Source of the DNA: Lachnospiraceae bacterium | GTDB taxonomy: Bacteria > Bacillota > Clostridia > Lachnospirales > Lachnospiraceae | Length of the DNA: 37,134 bases | Assembly (NCBI GenBank): GCA_014799405.1 | Contig: JAAVIA010000040.1 | Coordinates: forward strand, 3,743 to 40,876 | Direction: 5' to 3' | Part shown: piece by piece, positions 6,835 through 13,806 of the stretch | How positions within the stretch are numbered: position 1 is the stretch's first letter | Layout of the letters: every line of letters starts with the position of its first letter | Position numbers and translations under genes: made by a program | The notes under the pieces: model-generated | What the model saw: the letters and a program-made list of their open reading frames with translations, nothing else | Databases searched by the model: none | Told to the model about the DNA's origin: nothing

Positions 6835-9699
6835 TTATTCTGCCGGTGGCGTCTCCGTTGGCGGTGCTTCTGTAGAAGTCGGTGCTTCCGTTGGCGGTGC
6901 CGTTGTAGATGTTGTAGGATCAGGTGGTGTCGTGCCTCCTCCGGTTTTATTGAAGGTGACTGTAATTGTTGCATCCATCTCGATGTTTGTAAAAGTATAT
7001 GAGCTTACAGGTCCCTGACTTACTCCATTTACAACAACATCATTAATGGTATATCCGTTGTACGGAGTTATGAAGAAAGTAACCGTTGCACCCTTTTCAA
7101 CTGAAGCTGAGCCGGATATGGTTCCACCTTCACCTGCCTGAGAGGTTATTGTAACCTGATCTGCCTGTTCAGGGTGCAAATCACATATCTCCTCCGTATA
7201 TTTGTAATCATCGTGGCCCTCTCCCACGTATTCCTTTGTTCCATCATCCTTTACCCTGACAACAAACTCAAGTACGTCCGGGCAGGTATTTGTTGCTATT
7301 TTCTTTGATTCCTTACATATCATTACAGGCTCATGTCCCGCACAGGTTCCCCCTCTAAAGGTTCCCGTTGCACAGTAATCAGTAAATGTAGGACATGTCT
7401 CAAGTGGGATGTCTCCTGTTATCTGACAGAGTGTTATGCTGGATATACCATCCGGTCTTTCCATTATAACCCTTGAGGTGTCCTGCTCCTCAAGCTCTGC
7501 TATTCTGTCCATAACGTCACGCCACATACATTTTGGTGCATTTGTACCATATCTGAGAAGGTCCACATTGGAATCACATCCCATCCAAACCGAACCCGTA
7601 TAATACGGGGTCATACCGCAAAACCAAAGGTCATAGTTGCTTGAGGTTGTACCTGTCTTACCTGAGCAGGCAACTCCCGACCTAAGATGAGCCATGCTTC
7701 CCGTTCCTGCCGTAAGCGTAGTCCTCATTGCCTCAAGAAGAAGCCATGCCGTCGTAGGCTTCATAACAGTATGCGATGTCGGTGTTGTATTGTCTATTAT
7801 CACATTTCCGTCATGGTCCAAAACCTTAGAATAAAATACAGGCTTATTATAAACTCCTCCATTGGCAATTGTGGCATATGCCGCAGTTATCTCAAGGTTT
7901 GTCACTCCATAGGTAAGTCCACCAAGGGCTACGGACTGATTTATATCGGAATATACGGTACCATCCGAGCCGGTTTCGTTGTCAACAATGGTTGTAAAAC
8001 CATAATCAATCAGATATTGGTACGCAACCTCCGGTGTGGCTGCCGTAATTGCCTTAACCGCACAAATATTTGCAGATTGCTCAATGGCCTCTCTCAATGA
8101 AAAGTATCCTCTATATGATAGTCCCCACCAGTTTTTAACCTGTACACCATTGTCATAATAAAATTCCTCATCAAGGAAAGGAGATGCAAGAGAGCCTCCG
8201 TATGAATCTATATAAGGCGTATATGCTGCAAGTATTTTAAACGTGGAACCTGCCTGACGCTTTGACATGGTTGCCCTATTAAACGCCCGGTCAACCTTTT
8301 TTTCTCCACGTCCGCTGAATATTGCTTTCACATAGCCGTTATGCTGGTCTATAATCGTCATTGTAAACTGAGGCTGTGGGTCAACCTGATATGTTTCTGC
8401 AAAAAACGTCCCGCCTGTCTCCTCAAGCATTGCCTCCTTATATGCATCTGCGGCAGCCCTTGCAGAGGCTTCGTCCGGATATATTTCATTATACTTTGGA
8501 TTACCTGTCTGTTCTCTATAATATGAGAGCAGATTTTCTAAGCTGAAATTCATAGGCTCATTGTTTTCATCCGTTAAGGTGAGCTGATATTTCAATGCCA
8601 CACTCGTTCCCTCATAGTAATAGTCCGTTTTATTCAATTCTTCGTCAAGTATAGCCTGAATATCGTCATCCTGAACAGAGTATATGGAATAGCCTCCCGT
8701 AAATACCTCAATAGATGCCTGTGCTTTTGTAAGTCCATACAAATCCATAAGGTCATTTTCAAATGCATCAATAAGGGCATCCGTGTAATATGAATTGGCA
8801 GAATAGCTATCCTTCTGAATACGGTCAATCTCCGCTATTCTTGTATACACGTCGTCAGCCATGGCTGTATCATACTGAGCCTGAGTTATATATTCCAGCT
8901 CAAGCATCTTATCAAGCACGTCCTCACGTCTGTGAGAATTTGCCTCCGGAAAAAGAGTAGGGTCATAGCCATATGGATTTTTTGTTATTCCCGCAATAAC
9001 CGCTATCTCAGATATGGTAAGATCTTTTATATCCTTGTCAAAATATGCTTCCGCAGCAGCCTGAATGCCGTGAACACCGCTGCCCAAATATATTGTATTA
9101 AGGTAATATTCAAGTATGGCCTCCTTGTCATACTTTTTTTCCAATTCAAGGGCAAGGTACTGCTCCTGAACCTTTCTCTCTACTTTGTCAAGGAAAGAGG
9201 ACTCATCCATACCTACATTAAACACATGGTTTTTTATAAGCTGCTGCGTTATTGTACTTGCACCCTGATCAAAATCTCCCGTACTTAGTCCATGTATTCC
9301 TGCACGGAATATACCTCTTACGTCAATTCCGTTATGTGTCCAAAAACGCTGATCCTCGATTGCCACAAAGGCGTTTATCCAATCTTCCGGTATATCCTCA
9401 TAATAAACATATACCCTGTTTGAATTTATGGTAGCAATCTCATTTTTAACATTTCCGTTTTGGTCATATATAACCGTCCTGAATCCCTTTGGTACAATAT
9501 TTATATCATTAACATCCGGCGCCCCATCCAAAATGCCTTTCATCATTCCAAATGCAGCACCAGCTCCCGCAACGATAACACCTATAAATGAAACTAATAT
9601 TAACTTAAAAAAATTGACTAAAACTTTTCGTCTGGTCCGTTGTGCCTTGGAGACCAGTTTTCTCTGTTTCTTCTCAGTCTCCTGTCTTGAAAAGCCCAT
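6835..9699 (-). CDS. Class A penicillin-binding protein (PBP1A-type transglycosylase/transpeptidase)
   Basis: This 954-residue bifunctional murein synthase is membrane-anchored. A basic cytoplasmic N-terminus is followed by a membrane anchor at about 30-52. The GT51 glycosyltransferase domain spans about 90-260, with catalytic E115 in EDQRF and GASTITQQL at 146-154. The transpeptidase domain carries S485 and K488 in GSTFK, SAN at 542-544 and KTGT at 681-684. After about 845 there is a bacterial-repeat (InlB B-repeat-like) module of about 70 residues, then a Thr/Pro/Glu-rich tail of about 35 residues. These extend beyond a normal PBP1A and may contact wall polymers. Several cysteines at 758-806 could form disulfides. 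AAGGAGGTGGCTCC precedes the ATG, and a sigma-A promoter lies 44 bp upstream. Confidence 0.95.
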   Translation of the reverse strand: MGFSRQETEKKQRKLVSKAQRTRRKVLVNFFKLILVSFIGVIVAGAGAAFGMMKGILDGAPDVNDINIVPKGFRTVIYDQNGNVKNEIATINSNRVYVYYEDIPEDWINAFVAIEDQRFWTHNGIDVRGIFRAGIHGLSTGDFDQGASTITQQLIKNHVFNVGMDESSFLDKVERKVQEQYLALELEKKYDKEAILEYYLNTIYLGSGVHGIQAAAEAYFDKDIKDLTISEIAVIAGITKNPYGYDPTLFPEANSHRREDVLDKMLELEYITQAQYDTAMADDVYTRIAEIDRIQKDSYSANSYYTDALIDAFENDLMDLYGLTKAQASIEVFTGGYSIYSVQDDDIQAILDEELNKTDYYYEGTSVALKYQLTLTDENNEPMNFSLENLLSYYREQTGNPKYNEIYPDEASARAAADAYKEAMLEETGGTFFAETYQVDPQPQFTMTIIDQHNGYVKAIFSGRGEKKVDRAFNRATMSKRQAGSTFKILAAYTPYIDSYGGSLASPFLDEEFYYDNGVQVKNWWGLSYRGYFSLREAIEQSANICAVKAITAATPEVAYQYLIDYGFTTIVDNETGSDGTVYSDINQSVALGGLTYGVTNLEITAAYATIANGGVYNKPVFYSKVLDHDGNVIIDNTTPTSHTVMKPTTAWLLLEAMRTTLTAGTGSMAHLRSGVACSGKTGTTSSNYDLWFCGMTPYYTGSVWMGCDSNVDLLRYGTNAPKCMWRDVMDRIAELEEQDTSRVIMERPDGISSITLCQITGDIPLETCPTFTDYCATGTFRGGTCAGHEPVMICKESKKIATNTCPDVLEFVVRVKDDGTKEYVGEGHDDYKYTEEICDLHPEQADQVTITSQAGEGGTISGSASVEKGATVTFFITPYNGYTINDVVVNGVSQGPVSSYTFTNIEMDATITVTFNKTGGGTTPPDPTTSTTAPPTEAPTSTEAPPTETPPAE

Positions 9700-9742
9700 G
9701 GAGCCACCTCCTTAATACAGTATGTAAACTCAATCATTCGTA

Positions 9743-9771
9743 AGTATATCAAAAAAAAACTCCAAATACAA
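9743..9771 (-). promoter_or_regulatory. Sigma-A promoter for the PBP gene
   Basis: On the minus strand, TTGTAT (9771-9766) and TATACT (9748-9743) are separated by 17 bases, about 44 bp upstream of the PBP start codon. The spacer contains a run of nine T. The -35 box lies within one arm of an 8-bp inverted repeat (TACAAGTA at 9767-9774, TACTTGTA at 9815-9822). Confidence 0.6.
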
Positions 9772-9838
9772 GTACCGTAAAATTCTAACACGAAATCATG
9801 TTCAAATTGTGACCTACTTGTAATTTTTGACTTATATT

Positions 9839-10507
9839 TTAAATGTTATTCCATTTTAAAAACTCCGCAGCAATATTCACGATAAGTCTATCCATTTCCT
9901 CCGATACAAAAACCATAAGCCGCCCGTCTGCTTTCTCCTGAGCCATAACCTTACCTATTTCACCCTTTACCCTTTCCATACTGAAGCCGTAATTATCTAT
10001 CGTTGCTTCACAATCCTTCAGCTTGAGATTTCGGAGTTCATACATGTCAATATAACGACCGTTCATTCTTGTATAATCCCCATAATACATTTCGTCAGAA
10101 AAAAAGAGCTTCCTTGGATAAATTCTTCCGTTGTCAACAAGCTTTACCTGAGTCACCTCATCATACAAAAATGCAGGTTCAAGCTTGTCGTTAAAAAAAC
10201 GAAAGTGCTTTGTCCAATACAGCTCCAAAAATTTTAAATCAAAAATAAGGTGATGGTAATATCCCCTCACAAAGGGCTCATTCATCCTATCACCGTGCTT
10301 TTTAAAAAAAGCATTAATATCCGGTTTTCTTACAAACTGCGTAAACTCCGAATCACTCCAAAAATGGCTTTGCTTTTTATTATTCCCTTCCACAATATCC
10401 GGTGCAACGCTTCCCACAATATAATCGTTTATATATTTTTCATCCCTTATACCGCACAGTTTCAAATATTCCTCAGCGGCTGCCATGTGAATTATAAAGC
10501 CCGGCAT
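9839..10507 (-). CDS. Zinc-dependent phospholipase C-like protein
   Basis: This 222-residue protein has no signal peptide, so it is probably cytoplasmic. It has the scattered His/Asp pattern of the zinc-dependent phospholipase C / S1-P1 nuclease superfamily: H7, D37 in VGSVAPD, H48, and H86-x3-D90 in YYHHLIFD. I infer a metal-dependent hydrolase; the substrate is unknown. GGAG seven bases before the ATG supports the start. The first 16 bp overlap the end of the flavodoxin-like gene, so it is the third gene of the TetR operon. In anaerobe genomes such proteins are often annotated only as hypothetical or zinc-dependent PLC family. Confidence 0.6.
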   Translation of the reverse strand: MPGFIIHMAAAEEYLKLCGIRDEKYINDYIVGSVAPDIVEGNNKKQSHFWSDSEFTQFVRKPDINAFFKKHGDRMNEPFVRGYYHHLIFDLKFLELYWTKHFRFFNDKLEPAFLYDEVTQVKLVDNGRIYPRKLFFSDEMYYGDYTRMNGRYIDMYELRNLKLKDCEATIDNYGFSMERVKGEIGKVMAQEKADGRLMVFVSEEMDRLIVNIAAEFLKWNNI

Positions 10508-11172
10508 AATCTCACTCCTGCAAGCATATCCTCATCAAGATATACGTTATTTAATTTCTTTCGTACCATATTCGCATCCATCTTTTCTACTGTTGCTGCA
10601 TCAGAATTCATATCCTGTTGTACTTTTTTATCCGCAAGGCATCCACTAATGCTTTCAAGGCTTTTAATATTGTACATAAGCAGCCCTGACAGTATTTTTT
10701 CTATGGACATTTCCACTGCCTCCTGCCTCTTTAATTTCATTTCAGTATAATCTATGCTTCTCGGAATATCGATGCATCTTACATATATGTCCTTATCCGT
10801 TCCAAGCTTATTTTTCATAAATTGTTTTCTCAATGTACTTAAATTCAAAAGCCTTATATCTATATTTTTGTCAGAGCATTCTGACAGTGTTTCCCCCACA
10901 ACGGAAATATATACATAGGTATTACTGCTGACTCTCAGATTTTGTAAAAAAGAATATACCGCAAGGGAAAGCCCCCATCTGTATGCAGGAACCACAAGCC
11001 CCACGCTGTCGCAGGAAAGCATTTCGCCTTCATATTCCGTATATTTTTTTACCACGCAGTCATTAAGCCCTTTTTGTAAATGCAGTGCTATGACTCTTCC
11101 GGCATCCATTTTTCTAATATGTTCCGACCTGTAATCAGTATCGGTATCACATACATAAAACACAAGATTCAT
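10492..11172 (-). CDS. Flavodoxin-like protein of unknown function
   Basis: This 226-residue protein begins with a hydrophobic beta strand (MNLVFYVC). It continues with a region resembling the EFR1/flavodoxin-like fold: VGLVVPAYRWGLSLAVYSFLQNL (about 58-80) recalls the segment of clostridial flavodoxin-domain proteins that closes on FMN, followed by a strand YVYISVVG. The usual N-terminal phosphate loop (SGTGNT) is not present: residues 8-14 read CDTDTDY. FMN binding is therefore doubtful. There is no ferredoxin Cys cluster at the C-terminus, unlike EFR1 proteins. It starts 3 bp after tetR ends and overlaps the next gene by 16 bp, so it is co-expressed with both. Confidence 0.55.
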   Translation of the reverse strand: MNLVFYVCDTDTDYRSEHIRKMDAGRVIALHLQKGLNDCVVKKYTEYEGEMLSCDSVGLVVPAYRWGLSLAVYSFLQNLRVSSNTYVYISVVGETLSECSDKNIDIRLLNLSTLRKQFMKNKLGTDKDIYVRCIDIPRSIDYTEMKLKRQEAVEMSIEKILSGLLMYNIKSLESISGCLADKKVQQDMNSDAATVEKMDANMVRKKLNNVYLDEDMLAGVRLCRAL

Positions 11173-11175
11173 ACA

Positions 11176-11802
11176 CTACCCCCTGACCAAAGAATCGAAA
11201 AACATTCTAAAGGAATAGTGTAAATATTCTTCCTTCGTCATATTTAATCTGCTGTTTATATAGTCCCTTTTTCTTCCTGCTATCTGTATAATTCCGCTTA
11301 TTGCAGACCACACATATAATACTGTCGGTTCAAGCTCAATATCCTTTCTTAGGGCATTACCCTTTATGCCCTTTTCTATAAGCTCCATTATAAGAAGCCG
11401 AAGCTCCCTTCCCATATCATGCTTTATCATGGCCTGTCCCTTTTTTTGATTATTGAGACGGACGTCTCCTGCAAGCCCTGCAAAATACCTTGGATATTTT
11501 TCTTCAAAGGCTACAAGACATTCACAAAACCTGTAATAGCTTTTCTCAAAATCCTGCTCCCTGTCTATCTCCCGCCTTATTTCAGCACCAAGCTCCTCAA
11601 GATACTCTTCCACAATATAATTAAAGATATCCTCTTTGCTCTTGAAGTAAACATATATAGTTGACTTGCTGTAATCAGCATGCCTTGCAATATCATCCAT
11701 AGTAGTCTTGTCAATACCGTTGATATCAAACAGTTCTTTTGCGGCAGTAAGAATATTGTCACGATTAAACTGTTCCAAGGCCTCTTTTTTTCTCGCACCC
11801 AT
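11176..11802 (-). CDS. TetR/AcrR family transcriptional regulator
   Basis: This 208-residue protein has an N-terminal TetR DNA-binding domain (about 12-60): ILTAAKELFDINGIDKTTMDDIA, then the recognition helix region YSKSTIYVYFKSKEDIF. A helical ligand-binding domain of normal size follows. It leads an operon with a flavodoxin-like and a PLC-like protein, which it probably controls together with itself. TTGAGG precedes the ATG. The upstream region contains a 12-bp inverted repeat suitable for a dimeric repressor, and a near-consensus promoter more than 260 bp away. The inducer is unknown. Confidence 0.93.
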   Translation of the reverse strand: MGARKKEALEQFNRDNILTAAKELFDINGIDKTTMDDIARHADYSKSTIYVYFKSKEDIFNYIVEEYLEELGAEIRREIDREQDFEKSYYRFCECLVAFEEKYPRYFAGLAGDVRLNNQKKGQAMIKHDMGRELRLLIMELIEKGIKGNALRKDIELEPTVLYVWSAISGIIQIAGRKRDYINSRLNMTKEEYLHYSFRMFFDSLVRG

Positions 11803-12069
11803 AAAAATACCTCAAATTAGACTCATACAAACACACCCAAAGTACGATTTATAGAATCAAAGTATAATAAACATATCAATAGTATAATTTTCATATATTA
11901 AGTTTATTTATTATACTTATAATTCATAAAACAAATTAATAGTATTAATATAATACAACTAGTTTTTTTATTATATATTAGGTTTTGTTTTTAAAATATA
12001 TGTTTAAAAAGAAAAATCAATATACAAATTATATACTATTATATTGTTTTTCGTACTTAATTGTTTTTT
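11803..12069 (-). promoter_or_regulatory. Very AT-rich leader upstream of the tetR operon
   Basis: About 265 bp of extremely AT-rich DNA lie between the tetR start and the -10 box at 12070. There is no open frame of note. It contains repeated AGTATAAT-like motifs on both strands and a 12-bp inverted repeat (AAGTATAATAAA at 11860-11871, TTTATTATACTT at 11907-11918). If transcription begins at the upstream promoter this is an unusually long 5' leader. Closer, weaker promoters cannot be excluded because nearly any AT-rich hexamer resembles a -10 box here. Confidence 0.5.
11860..11918. repeat. 12-bp inverted repeat, candidate TetR operator
   Basis: AAGTATAATAAA (11860-11871) and TTTATTATACTT (11907-11918) are perfect inverted copies separated by 35 bp. 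They lie about 60-115 bp upstream of the tetR start codon. TetR-family proteins commonly bind palindromes in their own promoter region. The spacing is longer than a single dimer site, so looping by two dimers, or a stem in the leader RNA, are alternatives. Confidence 0.45.
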
Positions 12070-12098
12070 ATTGTACTATTAGTTCGATTTTTTGTCAA
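12070..12098 (-). promoter_or_regulatory. Near-consensus sigma-A promoter reading toward tetR
   Basis: On the minus strand, TTGACA (12098-12093) and TACAAT (12075-12070) are separated by exactly 17 bases. It lies just after the sigF stop codon and points into the AT-rich region before tetR. No other minus-strand gene is closer than tetR. Confidence 0.7.
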
Positions 12099-12114
12099 CA
12101 GTATTATTAACTTT

Positions 12115-12840
12115 TTATACATTCAAGGTTTCTCTCATCTTCTCCAAAAGCTTTTTTTCCAATCTGCTCACCTGTACCTGACTTATTCCAAGCTCTCTTG
12201 CAACTTCACTTTGGGTTTTATCCTGAAAATATCTCATGTTTATGAGCTTTCTCTGCTTGCTGTCAAGTCCGCTCATTGCCTGCTCTATCATTATATGGTT
12301 TATCATTCCCTCCGCTGCAATTTCCGACCCCGCATCATCTGCAACCTGATCCACAATGTACATCTCTTTTCCATCATGTCCGTACACGGTCTGATATAGC
12401 GACTCTATCTCCCTGTTTGCCTCCGTTGCCATAACAATATCTTCAATCTCAAGCTGTGTCTCCCTTGAAAGCTCCTCCAAGGTTGCCTCCCTGCCCAGCT
12501 TATTTGAAAGCTTTTCCCTTGCCATTGAGAGCTTATAGCCATTCTGCTTTAAAATTCTCGATACCTTTATCATTCCGTTATCCCTTAAAAACCTTTTTAT
12601 TTCCCCGGAAATAAGCGGTACCGCATATGTGGAAAATTTAACCTGATACTCCATTGAAAATCTGTCTATGGCTTTTAGCATCCCTATACATCCTATCTGA
12701 TATATTTCCTCCAAATCATAACCTCGTCCCATATATCTTCTCGCTATGCTCCATATTAGTCCGGCATTGTCCGAAACTATCTTTTCCTTAGCAGCCTTAT
12801 CACCTTTTCTTGCCAGTTCAAATAGTTTCATTTCATTCAT
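12115..12840 (-). CDS. sigF: RNA polymerase sporulation sigma factor SigF
   Basis: This 241-residue sigma-70 family factor directs early forespore transcription after septation. Region 2 spans about 20-88, with LIWSIARRY, DLEEIYQIGCIGMLKAIDRF and FSTYAVPLISGEIKRFLRD. Region 3 runs from about 93 to 145. Region 4 has the helix-turn-helix at 208-232 (KTQSEVARELGISQVQVSRLEKK). SigG is very similar in sequence, but position directly after spoIIAA and spoIIAB identifies this as SigF. The gap to spoIIAB is 4 bp. No clear hairpin terminator follows the stop codon. Confidence 0.95.
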   Translation of the reverse strand: MNEMKLFELARKGDKAAKEKIVSDNAGLIWSIARRYMGRGYDLEEIYQIGCIGMLKAIDRFSMEYQVKFSTYAVPLISGEIKRFLRDNGMIKVSRILKQNGYKLSMAREKLSNKLGREATLEELSRETQLEIEDIVMATEANREIESLYQTVYGHDGKEMYIVDQVADDAGSEIAAEGMINHIMIEQAMSGLDSKQRKLINMRYFQDKTQSEVARELGISQVQVSRLEKKLLEKMRETLNV

Positions 12841-12844
12841 CTAT

Positions 12845-13288
12845 TTAATCAAACTGATGTTTCGACACACCAATCTCCTTCCACATTTTTACTATGGTAC
12901 CTACCCCGTATTCCGATTCGACAGTAAGACCATCCATAAATGCCTCCATAAAGGAAAATCCCATACCTGACCTGTCCTCCTGTGGTTTGCTTGTATATAA
13001 AGGCTCCATTGCCTTTTTTATATCCTCTATACCCTTTCCGTTATCCTTTACCTCTATGTACACCATACGTCCGTCAACCCTCGTCCGTATGCTTATCAAT
13101 CCGCTGGATTTTTCATACCCGTGTATAATGGAATTTGTCACTGCCTCCGAAACGGCTGTTTTTATGTCCGACACCTCCTCTAATGTGGGATTTGTTCTTG
13201 TTATAAATGCAGCAACAACCATTCTTGCAAAGCTTTCATTTTGAGCTTCTCCTGAAAATTCAACCATCATTTCGCTTGTGTTATTCAT
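12845..13288 (-). CDS. spoIIAB: Anti-sigma F factor / serine kinase SpoIIAB
   Basis: This 147-residue GHKL ATPase-fold protein binds SigF and inactivates it. It also phosphorylates SpoIIAA on serine. The ATP-binding boxes are present: the N box EAVTNSIIHGYE (about 48-59), the G1 box DNGKGI (82-87) and the G2 box RSGMGFSFM (106-114). Length is typical. The start codon overlaps the end of spoIIAA by 8 bp and GGGAGG lies within the spoIIAA coding end, so translation of the two is likely coupled, as expected for proteins whose ratio matters. Confidence 0.96.
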   Translation of the reverse strand: MNNTSEMMVEFSGEAQNESFARMVVAAFITRTNPTLEEVSDIKTAVSEAVTNSIIHGYEKSSGLISIRTRVDGRMVYIEVKDNGKGIEDIKKAMEPLYTSKPQEDRSGMGFSFMEAFMDGLTVESEYGVGTIVKMWKEIGVSKHQFD

Positions 13289-13634
13289 AGTAACCTCCCT
13301 TTAACATTTCCTTAATTATCTCTTCCTTAGACCTTTTCTTTTTTACTATCCTGTATATGCCTGACATTGTGAGAATTTTATCTATATTTGCATTTATATT
13401 TATTACATAGACCTGCCCACCCGTATCATGAACCTTTCTGTATCTTCCCGTTATAAGTCCTATTCCGGAGCTGTCCATAAAGGTTGTTTTATCAAAGTCA
13501 AATATAAGATGCTTTATATCACCATCCTTAAAACAGCTCTCCGTCTTTCTCTTAATCCTGTCCGCCGCAAAGTGGTCAAGCTCCTGCGGCAGGTAGTAAA
13601 TCATTACTCCATTGCTTACCTCAAATGCTTCCAT
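13281..13634 (-). CDS. spoIIAA: Anti-sigma F factor antagonist SpoIIAA
   Basis: This STAS-domain protein releases SigF by binding SpoIIAB when unphosphorylated. The phosphorylation site is the DSSG motif in FMDSSGIGLI, at about residues 54-57 in this numbering. I chose the ATG at 13634, giving 117 residues, equal to the Bacillus protein. GGAGAG lies seven bases before it, whereas the longer frame from 13649 (122 residues) has no visible ribosome site. The gene heads the spoIIAA-spoIIAB-sigF operon. Such operons usually use a sigma-H promoter, but I could not find a good match upstream. The leader holds a small hairpin (GGCATC / GATGCC, 13662-13676). Confidence 0.95.
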   Translation of the reverse strand: MEAFEVSNGVMIYYLPQELDHFAADRIKRKTESCFKDGDIKHLIFDFDKTTFMDSSGIGLITGRYRKVHDTGGQVYVININANIDKILTMSGIYRIVKKKRSKEEIIKEMLKGGYYE

Positions 13635-13691
13635 TTCATATCTCTCCATTTCATTTTTTAAGGCATCTTCGATGCCGTAGTTTGCACAATT

Positions 13692-13793
13692 AAAAAGGAC
13701 TATCCCTATGGTTAGCCGTATAGAAACATTAAAACCTTATCGTTTTACTTTTCCTGTGTTCTTTTACAGCCTGCCATAAGGACAGTCCTTTTT
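13692..13793 (-). terminator. Long-stem, long-loop inverted repeat (terminator or structured RNA)
   Basis: Arms of 20 bases at 13692-13711 and 13774-13793 enclose 62 bases. On the minus strand the stem pairs at all 20 positions, two of them G-U wobbles. On the plus strand those two positions become A-C mismatches. On the minus strand the 3' arm ends in TTTTT, so the element can terminate the zinc-ribbon/TPR transcript just before spoIIAA. The plus strand is also followed by a T-rich run. The 62-base loop is far longer than an ordinary terminator loop, so a small structured RNA is possible. Confidence 0.6.
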
Positions 13794-13806
13794 GTTTTTG
13801 TATTTT

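Noticed and set aside
12061-12399. Plus-strand open frame of 112 codons
   Set aside because: It is antisense to sigF and has no ribosome site; it is a shadow of the real gene.
13635-13806. Sigma-H promoter expected before spoIIAA
   Set aside because: ACAGGAAAA on the minus strand fits the -35 pattern, but no GAAT-type -10 box is found at the right distance, so I do not annotate it.
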